Source: UMGS1519 sp963621885 (lineage in GTDB: Bacteria > Actinomycetota > Coriobacteriia > Coriobacteriales > Eggerthellaceae). Taken from it: 39,677 nt of DNA. Below the pieces are notes generated by a model, which worked only from the letters and a program-made list of their open reading frames with translations, was not told the DNA's origin and made no database searches. The stretch covers positions 1-39,677 of the forward strand of contig CAVFFT010000044.1 of assembly GCA_963621885.1 (NCBI GenBank), written 5' to 3'. A program made the translations under genes and the position numbers. Below, in pieces: positions 1 to 6,558 of this stretch (within the stretch, counting starts at the first letter, position 1; the number at the start of each line of letters is the position of its first letter).

Positions 1-48
1 GCGCCGCGGGTCGATTTCTTCCCGGCGCATCCGAGCCAGTTCAAGTAG
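1..48 (+). CDS. 3' end of an unidentified gene (partial)
   Basis: Frame 1 reads the tail APRVDFFPAHPSQFK and then TAG at 46-48. Fifteen residues are too few to name a family. The hydrophobic and proline pattern looks like a real C-terminus and no other frame is clearly better. In many actinobacteria rho lies upstream of rpmE, but I do not recognise this tail as Rho. The remaining bases to 194 show only a weak stem near 66-92. Confidence 0.35.
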   Translation, partial: APRVDFFPAHPSQFK

Positions 49-194
49 GCGCGGCGCGCTGGCAAGAAGGCGAGCGCGGTTTTGCGAGCGCCTTCTGCGA
101 TTGACGGAGCGTGCTTGCAGGCACGGAACTCGCATTTTGGGCGAGGTTTTCGCCATATGCCGGCGCGGATGAACGTGCAGGCATTATGGAGTAC

Positions 195-222
195 TTGTAA
201 TTGCGCCTGAACATGATATTTT
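195..222 (+). promoter_or_regulatory. Candidate rpmE promoter
   Basis: TTGTAA (195-200) and TATTTT (217-222) are separated by 16 bp in a locally AT-rich stretch, about 50 bp before the rpmE start. The match to the sigma-70 consensus is moderate, so this is inference. Confidence 0.4.
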
Positions 223-237
223 TAATAGGCTTGTCTG

Positions 238-260
238 CAATCTGGTCGGAAACCAGATTG
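238..260 (+). promoter_or_regulatory. Hairpin in rpmE 5' leader (candidate L31 leader)
   Basis: A perfect 9-bp stem, CAATCTGGT (238-246) with ACCAGATTG (252-260), and a 5-nt loop ends just before the Shine-Dalgarno AAAGGAGAG. Structured, presumably autoregulatory leaders upstream of L31 genes have been described in several bacterial groups. Position and stem fit such a leader. The function is inferred. Confidence 0.5.
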
Positions 261-274
261 GTAAAGGAGAGAAC

Positions 275-730
275 ATGAAACCTGAAATTCATCCGGAATA
301 CGTTGAGTGCACGGTTCGCTGCAGCTGCGGCAACACCTTTGTGACCCGCTCCACGAAGCCTGAACTGCGCATCGACATCTGCAACGAGTGCCACCCGTTC
401 TACACGGGCAATCAGAAGCTGATTGACACCGGCGGACGCGTCCAGCGCTTCACCGACCGCTTCGGTTCCGCTCGCGAGACCGTTGCTGCCCGCGAGGCTG
501 CCAAGAAGGCCGATCGTGCCGCTCAGGTTGCCGCTGCCGAAGAGGCTCGCAAGGCTGCCAAGGAAGCAAAGGCTGCTCGCAAGGCCGAGAACGCCGCAAA
601 GTACGCTGCGCTCGCTGAGGAAGCTGCCAAGAAGGCCGAGGCTGAGGCTGCTGCCGCTCAGGCCGCTGCTGAGGAGGCTCCGGTACCGGAGGCTGCTGAA
701 GAGGCGACCGAGGCTCCTATCGAGGAGTAG
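275..730 (+). CDS. rpmE: 50S ribosomal protein L31 with long charged C-terminal extension
   Basis: Residues 1-63 are a typical zinc-binding (C+) L31. It begins MKPEIHPEY and has the zinc ligands Cys16, Cys18, Cys36 and Cys39, followed by the conserved HPFYTG segment. L31 bridges the large and small subunits at the central protuberance. Normal L31 is about 70 residues; this one has 151. The extra 86 or so are almost only Ala, Lys, Glu and Arg and should form a long charged helix, with an acidic, Pro-containing end. The ATG at 275 has a strong site (AAAGGAGAG, 6-nt gap). A leader hairpin precedes it and a terminator follows at 803. The L31 identity is certain; the role of the tail is unknown. 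Confidence 0.95.
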   Translation: MKPEIHPEYVECTVRCSCGNTFVTRSTKPELRIDICNECHPFYTGNQKLIDTGGRVQRFTDRFGSARETVAAREAAKKADRAAQVAAAEEARKAAKEAKAARKAENAAKYAALAEEAAKKAEAEAAAAQAAAEEAPVPEAAEEATEAPIEE

Positions 731-802
731 CACGCTGATTCGCGGGGCTTCGCGAAGTCCGGCGAGCATCTCAGCGGGAACGCTTCAAGCTTGTTAAGCG
801 GA

Positions 803-840
803 AGAGACCGACCCTCACGGGTCGGTCTCTTTGCGTTTTA
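803..840 (+). terminator. Rho-independent terminator after rpmE
   Basis: A perfect 12-bp stem, AGAGACCGACCC (803-814) with GGGTCGGTCTCT (819-830), has a 4-nt loop and is followed by TTGCGTTTTA. It closes the rpmE transcript. It also shows that any start of the next gene near 831 would lie in the terminator tail. Confidence 0.9.
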
Positions 841-1027
841 TAGGCCTGCATCACGCCCGTCTCACGCACGTTTCTCGTCCATTTTCACACCGTTTCGCGC
901 CTTGGCAAGCAGCCGTCTATTGTGTGTTTTACGTGGCCATATGCACTTTTGAAGGCGCCATTTACCCGACGAATTTCCCGCTGCGTGTGTTATCCGTGGC
1001 GGGCACGCTTTCTTCTTGTGCCATGGC

Positions 1028-1033
1028 TATAAT
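1028..1033 (+). promoter_or_regulatory. -10 box of glycosyltransferase promoter
   Basis: A perfect TATAAT lies 44 bp before the GTG start of the glycosyltransferase. I see no good -35 at 16-18 bp spacing. Bases 841-1027 hold no other gene that I can support. Confidence 0.5.
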
Positions 1034-1076
1034 GGCGCGAATCAGAAAAGTGAAACGAAGTCGAAAGGAGACAGTC

Positions 1077-2390
1077 GTGGTCGAGCAGCTGTTCGCTCAT
1101 TTGTCCTATGTCGACATGTTCAACTTCGGTGTGTTCCTTGTTTTTACCCTTTGCTACTCCTATCAGCTCTACTACGTCTTCCATGTGCTGACCCACAAGG
1201 TGACCCCCCGCGTCGCGAAAGAGAATCATCGCTATGCAGTCGTCGTTTCGGCGCGCAATGAGGCGGCGGTTATCGGAGACCTCATTCACAGCATTCGCGT
1301 GAATGACTATCCGCAAGAGCTCATCGACATCTTCGTGATTGCCGATAACTGCACGGACAATACCGCGATGGTGGCTCAGGAAGCGGGCGCCATCGTCTTC
1401 CCGCGCTTCAACCATGAGTATGTGGGCAAGGGCTATGCGCTCACCTATGGTTTCAAGTGCATCAAAGACCAGTATGGCGACAACGACTATGAAGCGTATT
1501 TCGTGTTTGACGCCGACAACGTGCTCGATGTCAACTACTTCCGCGAGATGAATGCGACCTTCGATTCGGGCGCCAAGGCCTCGACCAGCTACCGCAATTC
1601 CAAGAATTACGATTCGAACTGGATTTCGGCAGGCTATGCGGTTTGGTTCCTTCGCGAATGCAAATACCTTTCGCAGGCGCGTCTGCTGCTGAACACGAGC
1701 TGCGCCATTTCGGGCACGGGCTTCTTCATCTCCGCCGAGCTGATTGACAAGGCGGGCGGATGGAAATGGCATCTGCTGACCGAGGACATCCAGTTCTCCG
1801 CCGAGACCATTTTGAAGGGCGAGCAGATTTCCTACACCCCGACCGCGATGCTCTACGACGAGCAGCCGATCACTTTCCGCGATTCCTGGAACCAGCGCTT
1901 CCGTTGGGCAAAGGGCTTCTATCAGGTGTTCGGACGCTACGCCGGTGGCCTTTTCAAGGGCATCTTCACCAATCCGAAGGGACGTCGTTTCGCCTGCTTC
2001 GACATGCTCATGACTATTGCGCCGGGCATGCTTTTGACGATCGTCGCCATCACCTTCAACGTTCTCGTGATCGTATTCGCAAGCATGGGACTTATGAGCA
2101 CGGGGGTCGCCATTGCGACGAGCCTGTCGTCGGTGTTCTTCTGCGTGTTCAACTACATGCTCATCATGTTCGCGTTCGGCGTGCTTGCCACCTTCACGGA
2201 GTGGGACAACATCAATGCGCCTTCGAGCCATAAGGTGCGCTACATGTTCACGTTCCCCGTGTTCATGCTCACGTATGTGCCGATCGCGCTTGTCGCGCTC
2301 GTGAAGAAGGCGGAATGGAAGCCGATTGCCCACACCATCTCGGTCGATGTCGACGCGTTCTCCCGGAACGGGAGTGAAGCCACCGCTTAA
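1077..2390 (+). CDS. Membrane family-2 glycosyltransferase
   Basis: A 437-residue GT2 enzyme of the processive, cellulose/hyaluronan synthase-like type. It should transfer a sugar from a nucleotide-sugar to a polysaccharide or lipid acceptor at the inner face of the membrane. Visible in order: an N-terminal membrane helix (about residues 12-35), the nucleotide-binding start VVVSARNEAAVIG, the metal-binding DAD in VFDADNVLD, the TED motif with the catalytic Asp, the QRFRW form of QxxRW, and three or four C-terminal membrane helices. I chose GTG 1077 because AAAGGAG lies 7 nt upstream and TATAAT lies 44 bp upstream. The reading frame is open back to 831, but that point sits in the rpmE terminator. 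It stands alone with no other polysaccharide gene nearby, so substrate and product cannot be named. Confidence 0.88.
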   Translation: MVEQLFAHLSYVDMFNFGVFLVFTLCYSYQLYYVFHVLTHKVTPRVAKENHRYAVVVSARNEAAVIGDLIHSIRVNDYPQELIDIFVIADNCTDNTAMVAQEAGAIVFPRFNHEYVGKGYALTYGFKCIKDQYGDNDYEAYFVFDADNVLDVNYFREMNATFDSGAKASTSYRNSKNYDSNWISAGYAVWFLRECKYLSQARLLLNTSCAISGTGFFISAELIDKAGGWKWHLLTEDIQFSAETILKGEQISYTPTAMLYDEQPITFRDSWNQRFRWAKGFYQVFGRYAGGLFKGIFTNPKGRRFACFDMLMTIAPGMLLTIVAITFNVLVIVFASMGLMSTGVAIATSLSSVFFCVFNYMLIMFAFGVLATFTEWDNINAPSSHKVRYMFTFPVFMLTYVPIALVALVKKAEWKPIAHTISVDVDAFSRNGSEATA

Positions 2391-2564
2391 TGGGACGGAG
2401 ACGCTCGGAAGGCGTCGGTTCCGCTGCGTTGCGATGTGGGACTGCCGCTTGGTGACGCGGTCGCTGTCTCGCGGCAAAGCGGTTGCATGTGGCATTCCTG
2501 AGCGAATCGCATGAGCATGCGTGTGCTCCGTGTTTCCCCTGCTTGTGGTATCGCGCTAGGGTAG

Positions 2565-3392
2565 TTAGGGTACGCGCGCGAATGTGGCGCATAAAGGTGC
2601 GGCGCCGCCGCTTGCGACAAGCGCGTCACAGGCCGTGTAGAGGGTCGCGCCGGTGGTGTAGACATCATCAATGAGAATGAATGGAAGCCCCGGGGCGATG
2701 CTGTCGGGCAGCACCGTGAAAGCGTCTGCCATATTGGCGAAGCGCTCAAGCCGCGTTAATCCCCGCTGATCATTTGAAGGCCGTTTGGCCAGGGTTTTCC
2801 GACAGGGCAGCCCGAGAATCTGCGCGCACTCGGCGGCGATGGGCGCCATATGGTCAAAGCCGCGCTGCCGGCGTTTTTTCACGTCTGAGGGTATGAAGGT
2901 GACGGCTTTCGCCTTTGCGGGCCAATCGTAGGGAATGCTGTCGCAGAGAATACGGGCGATGTCGTGCGCCAAGGCCCGCTCTCCGGCATCCTTGTAGGAG
3001 AGCACGACGGATCGGGCAGTATCTTCGAATCGCACCGCGCTGACGCAGCGCGTGAAAGGGGTCTTCTCGCGTCCCGCCCTGCCAAGGGTGTAGGAGTTGC
3101 ACTCCGCACATTGGAGACGCCCCTGAGGCGCTCCACAGCGGGGGCAGGCGAGCCATCGGTCGACATAGGGAAGGTTGCGCCTACAGCGGTCGCAGAGACT
3201 TTTCCCCGGCGTATCGCAGATGACGCAGCGGGTGGTCCAAAGGGTCTCCGCCGCCGCCTGTTTAAGCTCCCGCCAAAGATGCGCCATTCCTTGGGCGGTA
3301 CGGGTGACGCGGGGGAGGGCACTGATGTGGCTGTCCGCGAGCCCATCAAATCTCCCTTTTTCGTTTTGGGTAGTTTTCGATACGGTCAACAC
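2565..3392 (-). CDS. comF: ComF family phosphoribosyltransferase-like protein
   Basis: A 275-residue ComF/GntX family member. In naturally competent bacteria ComF is a cytoplasmic protein needed for uptake of transforming DNA; many non-competent species also carry it. The N-terminal half has paired Cys motifs (CVICDTPGKSLCDRC and CPRCGAPQGRLQCAEC) forming a zinc ribbon. The C-terminal half is a type I PRTase fold: VTFIPSDVKKRRQRGFDH, then the PRPP loop ILIDDVYTTGATL. GTG 3392 is supported by GGGGGGAGA about 8 nt upstream. Met36 is a possible later start. It converges with the glycosyltransferase gene; the 174 bp between them holds no clear terminator. A palindrome shared with the SARP-like regulator lies 73 bp upstream. 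No other competence gene is in the window. Confidence 0.9.
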   Translation of the reverse strand: MLTVSKTTQNEKGRFDGLADSHISALPRVTRTAQGMAHLWRELKQAAAETLWTTRCVICDTPGKSLCDRCRRNLPYVDRWLACPRCGAPQGRLQCAECNSYTLGRAGREKTPFTRCVSAVRFEDTARSVVLSYKDAGERALAHDIARILCDSIPYDWPAKAKAVTFIPSDVKKRRQRGFDHMAPIAAECAQILGLPCRKTLAKRPSNDQRGLTRLERFANMADAFTVLPDSIAPGLPFILIDDVYTTGATLYTACDALVASGGAAPLCATFARVP

Positions 3393-3464
3393 GTCTGGTC
3401 TCTCCCCCCGCGTCTAGTTTAAAGAAAGTGGCGGAGGGCGATTTCCCTGAAATCTCATACGCCC

Positions 3465-3480
3465 CTATGCATGGATGCAT
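3465..3480. promoter_or_regulatory. Palindrome upstream of comF (candidate operator)
   Basis: CTATGCATGGATGCAT contains two ATGCAT half-sites around a 2-bp centre (3467-3480). Read in the comF direction it is ATGCATCCATGCATAG, 73 bp before the comF start. It matches the site at 5319-5336 at 15 of 16 positions in the same orientation relative to the downstream gene. Confidence 0.5.
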
Positions 3481-3641
3481 GACAGAGCTGGGGAAATGGC
3501 TAGGGAGCTGCTGTGATGGCGTGACGGGGAAGCGGGGAAGACGCTCGTTTGATGAAGCCGCGAGAAGCGTTCGGCGATGCAAGGGGAAGCCATGCCCGCA
3601 GGGAAATGCTTAGGCGGGCAGCGGGGCCATGCGGGCGGACG

Positions 3642-3683
3642 GTAGGGGAATTGCCGTGAGGGGATTGCTGTGAGGGGATTGCC
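3642..3683. repeat. Three tandem copies of a 14-bp unit
   Basis: The units GTAGGGGAATTGCC (3642-3655), GTGAGGGGATTGCT (3656-3669) and GTGAGGGGATTGCC (3670-3683) follow without spacing, in non-coding DNA between comF and the HD gene. The last two differ at one base. The number of copies could vary between strains. Confidence 0.85.
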
Positions 3684-3695
3684 GCGAAGCCGTCG

Positions 3696-3865
3696 AGCTT
3701 GAGATCGCCGTGTTTGCGACGTTCAAGCGCGAAAGGTTGCCGCGGGCCTGTCACGTTTGAGATGACAAAGCGCAAAGGGGTCCCGCGAAGCTGCCGTGGG
3801 ACAGTCAAGCTTGAGATCGCCGTGTTTGCGACATTCAAGCGCGAAAGGTTACCGCGGGCCTGTCA
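3696..3865. repeat. 58-bp direct repeat pair, period 112 bp
   Basis: Copy 1 (3696-3753) and copy 2 (3808-3865) are identical at 56 of 58 positions. Each starts AGCTTGAGATCGCC and ends CGCGGGCCTGTCA. The 54-bp spacer holds related fragments (AAAGGGGTCCCGCGAAGC) and an imperfect hairpin GTCCCGC/GTGGGAC. With the tandem repeat just before it, this fills most of the 493-bp gap between comF and the HD gene. It looks like an intergenic repeat element of the REP type rather than a broken gene. Only two copies are present and there are no unique spacers of CRISPR type. Confidence 0.85.
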
Positions 3866-3885
3866 ATGCTGCCAAGCGCGAAGGG

Positions 3886-4671
3886 CTATCGCGAGGCGTT
3901 CCCGTGCCCTTTGATGGTACGCAAATACTCGCGCACGCCCAAAGCCGCATCACGCCTTTCGGTGACGCCGGGGCTTTTCGCGCTTGCGTCTGCTATCTGG
4001 AGGGAAGTGAGCGCGAAGTAGAGGTCGATGTCGTTGTCGAAGGCGAGAAGCATGTCATCGCAAGAAGTGGCATCGGCGGCGGTGTAGTTTTCGTGCGTGC
4101 AAACGAGCAGGCAGATGGCTTCGCGCAGCTTGTCAGGGGCCTCGATATCACGGAGAGCATCATCGGCTATCTTGCAGCCTACGCTATCGTGTCCCTTGAA
4201 ATGATCGCGTCCTGTCGTGTCGGTGCGTCGGCATGCGGGTTTGCCGCAGTCATGAAGCAGGGCGGCCCAGCGGCTCAATGAGGTTGCGGGACTCGCATCC
4301 ACCACGCGCGCCGTATGTCCGAGGACATTCCAGGCGTGGAATGGCGTGTTTTGCGGGCAATGTGCCATGTCATCAATGACGGGCAGCGGCGCGGCGAGAA
4401 TCTCCCAGGCCTCCTCGATTACCTGGCCGGCAAAATCGCCCCGCAGTATTTCGTCAAGAAGGGGAAACATCCCTGATGGGAGGGTGGCATGACCTTCGCC
4501 CCTATACACGGCCGCGTATGCGGTGTATGTGGCGAGAGAATCCGCCTCGAGGCGTTTCCCCGTTTTCGCCCATCGGGCAAGCGCGCGAAAACCAGCAAGG
4601 AATTTCGCCTTGTCATCTTGCACGGGATTGCTGGGGGAAGTGGTTGGGATATGTGGATCAAACTGCGTCAT
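3886..4671 (-). CDS. HD-domain protein resembling a CCA-adding enzyme body without the head
   Basis: A 261-residue protein whose C-terminal two thirds is an HD metal-dependent phosphohydrolase domain. A histidine lies in HAWNVLGHT, then ALLHDCGKPA (the HD pair), HFKGHDSVG and CTHENY, matching the usual His/HD/His/Asp ligand set. The wording from PQNTPFHAW through LLHDCGKPACRR is close to the body and HD region of bacterial CCA tRNA nucleotidyltransferases. The N-terminal polymerase head with its GxGxD motif is absent, so tRNA end addition is not expected. A phosphatase or phosphodiesterase on a nucleotide is more likely; the substrate is unknown. The start has no ribosome-binding site and seems to be leaderless (see promoter at 4678). 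Confidence 0.8.
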   Translation of the reverse strand: MTQFDPHIPTTSPSNPVQDDKAKFLAGFRALARWAKTGKRLEADSLATYTAYAAVYRGEGHATLPSGMFPLLDEILRGDFAGQVIEEAWEILAAPLPVIDDMAHCPQNTPFHAWNVLGHTARVVDASPATSLSRWAALLHDCGKPACRRTDTTGRDHFKGHDSVGCKIADDALRDIEAPDKLREAICLLVCTHENYTAADATSCDDMLLAFDNDIDLYFALTSLQIADASAKSPGVTERRDAALGVREYLRTIKGHGNASR

Positions 4672-4677
4672 GGAGCG

Positions 4678-4708
4678 ATTGTACTATGGGTGGAAAGTAT
4701 CAGGTCAA
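4678..4708 (-). promoter_or_regulatory. Promoter of HD-domain gene, probably giving a leaderless mRNA
   Basis: On the minus strand, TTGACC (4708-4703) and TACAAT (4683-4678) are 19 bp apart. The expected transcription start, 7 nt past the -10, is 4671, which is the A of the ATG. No Shine-Dalgarno precedes the ATG. Leaderless messages are common in actinobacteria. Confidence 0.5.
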
Positions 4709-4784
4709 ACAAGGGGTGGCGGCGTCCCGTGAGCGGTCGCATACCGGTTTGCAAAAAAAATTTTGCCCGATTTCAAAATAGTGC

Positions 4785-4813
4785 TTGACGAGTGCCGCCT
4801 TCGTCATTAATAT
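4785..4813 (+). promoter_or_regulatory. Strong promoter of the tRNA-Gln/tRNA-Glu unit
   Basis: TTGACG (4785-4790) and TAATAT (4808-4813) are separated by exactly 17 bp, about 47 bp before tRNA-Gln. This is one of the best sigma-70 matches in the window. Confidence 0.75.
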
Positions 4814-4860
4814 ACACAAATGCGTCTGAAAGCAAACCCAGATGCAAGGCGTTTAAGCAC

Positions 4861-4934
4861 TGGGGTGTCGTCTAATGGTAGGACACCGGTTTCTGGTACC
4901 GCACGTGAGGGTTCGACTCCTTCCACCCCAGCCA
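4861..4934 (+). tRNA. tRNA-Gln (anticodon CTG)
   Basis: A complete 74-nt cloverleaf with encoded CCA. The acceptor arms TGGGGTG and CACCCCA pair, the D arm is GTCTAATGGTAGGAC, the anticodon loop is TTCTGGT (anticodon CTG), and the T loop is TTCGACT. The base of the anticodon stem has one C-C mismatch and the T stem has a G-T pair. It reads CAG codons. Confidence 0.95.
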
Positions 4935-4956
4935 TAAACGACAGACGCTGACATAT

Positions 4957-5032
4957 GGCCCGTTCGTCTAGCGGTTAGGACGCCGCCCTCTCAAGGCGGA
5001 GATCACCAGTTCGAATCTGGTACGGGCTACCA
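4957..5032 (+). tRNA. tRNA-Glu (anticodon CTC)
   Basis: A complete 76-nt cloverleaf with encoded CCA. The acceptor is GGCCCGT with ACGGGCT, the anticodon stem CCGCC/GGCGG encloses loop CTCTCAA (anticodon CTC), and the T loop is TTCGAAT. It is 22 nt after tRNA-Gln and shares its promoter and terminator. It reads GAG codons. Confidence 0.95.
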
Positions 5033-5040
5033 CAAACGCG

Positions 5041-5070
5041 CAGGCCGGGATTGATTCCCGGCCTGTTTTT
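5041..5070 (+). terminator. Terminator of the tRNA unit
   Basis: A perfect 10-bp stem, CAGGCCGGGA (5041-5050) with TCCCGGCCTG (5056-5065), has a 5-nt loop and is followed by TTTTT. Bases 5071-5318 after it hold no gene that I can support. Confidence 0.92.
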
Positions 5071-5318
5071 CGTTTCCCGCGGGAAGGTCTCGGCACTGGA
5101 TGAGGCGGAGTTGGGCGCCGGATGGGTCGGGCGTCTTTTGCGGGTGCGCCACCGGGGCATCGAAAGGCGAGGAAGCCAGACGCACAGCCCGGCCGCCGCC
5201 CGCCTGTGTTGGAGACGGTTATCGGGAAGTCGGGCGGTTTTGCGGTGGACGTTGTGAGCGCACCGCTATCTCTTCCGATTCTCTCGCGCTTCTCATCGCG
5301 GTTTCCTCCTCGTTTTCC

Positions 5319-5336
5319 CTATGCATTCATGCATAG
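5319..5336. promoter_or_regulatory. Palindrome upstream of the SARP-like regulator (candidate operator)
   Basis: CTATGCATTCATGCATAG is a perfect 8-bp inverted repeat around TC, 117 bp before the regulator start. It shares ATGCATYCATGCATAG with the site upstream of comF. A weak TTTAGT/TAGCAT promoter (5383-5411) may lie between it and the gene. Confidence 0.55.
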
Positions 5337-5452
5337 CTTTCCCAAAAAAATACCCGCAGATTGCTCGCCCCGCCGGAAAGTCTTTAGTCATTCGCTCGCT
5401 TCCGATAGCATAGAGGCTGCCTATCAAGTCTCCCTCAACAGGGGGAGGACCT

Positions 5453-6463
5453 ATGAATACGAATATGAATACCGTCGCGGGTGGAGCTTCCGACCTGGCC
5501 GATAGCCGCGCATGTTCCCATGCCGCTATCGCTGGCGAGAGGATTCCACTGCTTGAGCTGCGTGTCTTTGGAGGATTTGACGCGCAGCTTGATGGACGGC
5601 CCATCGATTCCGCATCGACGCGGCAACGGCGCATTCAGACGCTGCTGGGCATTCTCACGATAAATCACGGCCACGAGCTTTATTGCGATCATCTCGCCGA
5701 CAGCATTTGGCCGCGCAGTTCCGATGATAAGAAGCGGCACTGCTTCTACAACCTGTGGTATTTGGCGACCCATGCCGTTTGGCCCGGGAAGAAGGGGACG
5801 GACAACCCCTACTTCGAAAGAAGACAGCGCACCTGCCGCCTTCTCGACAAGTACGTTCGCACGGATATCGAGGTGGTTGACCAGGCGTGTTGCGATCTGG
5901 TCCGGCGGGATATCGACCCTGCGGCGGCGCTTGACGCCTATCGTCGTTTGCAGGTGGCTTATCGGGGCGACCTTCTGCCGGGCGAAATGGAGAACGTCAT
6001 TGTCCGGCGCGCGCGGGTCGACTGGCGCGAGCGTGTTTGCGACGCGCTTTCGACGGCGGCTCTCACAATGGCGGAGCAAGGGGAGGACCGGACCGCGCTC
6101 TGGATGGCGAGTGCCGCGTGCCGTCTGAGCGAGATGCGCGAGGACATCGTGCGTCTGCGCATGGAATTGTTTGCGAAGATGGGAATGCGCGCTTCCGCCG
6201 TTCGGGTTTTCTACGACTATCAGGATTACCTGCACAAGGAGATGGGCGTGCGGCCGTCGCCCCAGTCGTTCCAGCTTATGCAGAAGGTGGTTGAGACGGA
6301 CGATCTGGAATTCACCTTCGCACCCGTCTTGTCGGGCCGCCGCCGCATGCCTGGCAACACCAATGCGCCTGAGGCGTATCGCGGCGATGCGGAGAGGAAG
6401 ACGCGGACCGCTCCGGATGATGTCCTTCCCGCCGAATATGGCGCGGCGCACCGGCATATGTAA
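5453..6463 (+). CDS. SARP/BTAD-type transcriptional regulator
   Basis: A 336-residue regulator. Residues about 33-120 (LLELRVFGGFDAQLDGRPID and following) match the OmpR/PhoB-like winged helix that opens SARP proteins. Residues about 125-280 match the bacterial transcriptional activator domain, a TPR-like helical bundle, including LDAYRRLQVAYRGDLLPGE and ASAVRVFYDYQDYL. No ATPase or sensor domain follows, so it is of the small SARP type. The C-terminal tail (from about 295) is polar and probably disordered. GGGGGAGGAC 4 nt before the ATG supports the start. Such proteins bind direct repeats near promoters and activate metabolic or secondary pathways. No obvious target cluster is adjacent; the next gene is secA. 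The palindrome at 5319 could be its own operator. Confidence 0.8.
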   Translation: MNTNMNTVAGGASDLADSRACSHAAIAGERIPLLELRVFGGFDAQLDGRPIDSASTRQRRIQTLLGILTINHGHELYCDHLADSIWPRSSDDKKRHCFYNLWYLATHAVWPGKKGTDNPYFERRQRTCRLLDKYVRTDIEVVDQACCDLVRRDIDPAAALDAYRRLQVAYRGDLLPGEMENVIVRRARVDWRERVCDALSTAALTMAEQGEDRTALWMASAACRLSEMREDIVRLRMELFAKMGMRASAVRVFYDYQDYLHKEMGVRPSPQSFQLMQKVVETDDLEFTFAPVLSGRRRMPGNTNAPEAYRGDAERKTRTAPDDVLPAEYGAAHRHM

Positions 6464-6531
6464 TTCGCGCGTTTCGGGTGTTTGCGCAGAATAGCCCTAA
6501 TGTGCGCGTGTTAAGGTAGGTGCGGAAAATT

Positions 6532-6558
6532 ATGAAGCTTAAACGGAGGGACGCTTAA
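6532..6558 (+). CDS. 8-residue upstream reading frame overlapping secA start
   Basis: MKLKRRDA and TAA, with the stop overlapping the secA ATG as TAATG. The secA ribosome-binding site GGAGGG lies inside it. A possible site AAGGTAGG precedes it by about 11 nt. It could couple secA translation to its own, or be chance; eight residues are too few for a SecM-type arrest peptide. Confidence 0.3.
   Translation: MKLKRRDA

Noticed and set aside
831..1076. Longer N-terminus for the glycosyltransferase, starting at TTG 831
   Set aside because: It lies in the tail of the rpmE terminator, has no ribosome-binding site, and a TATAAT plus a strong site support GTG 1077.
3500..3838. 112-residue minus-strand open frame in the repeat region
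   Set aside because: It is built from the direct and tandem repeats, has no ribosome-binding site and no family. It is better explained as repeat DNA.
3696..3865. CRISPR-like array
   Set aside because: Only two copies, 58 bp long, with a spacer that is itself repeat-related, and no cas genes.
5122..5505. 127-residue plus-strand open frame before the SARP gene
   Set aside because: No ribosome-binding site, it covers the palindrome and overlaps the regulator start, and the composition is not protein-like.
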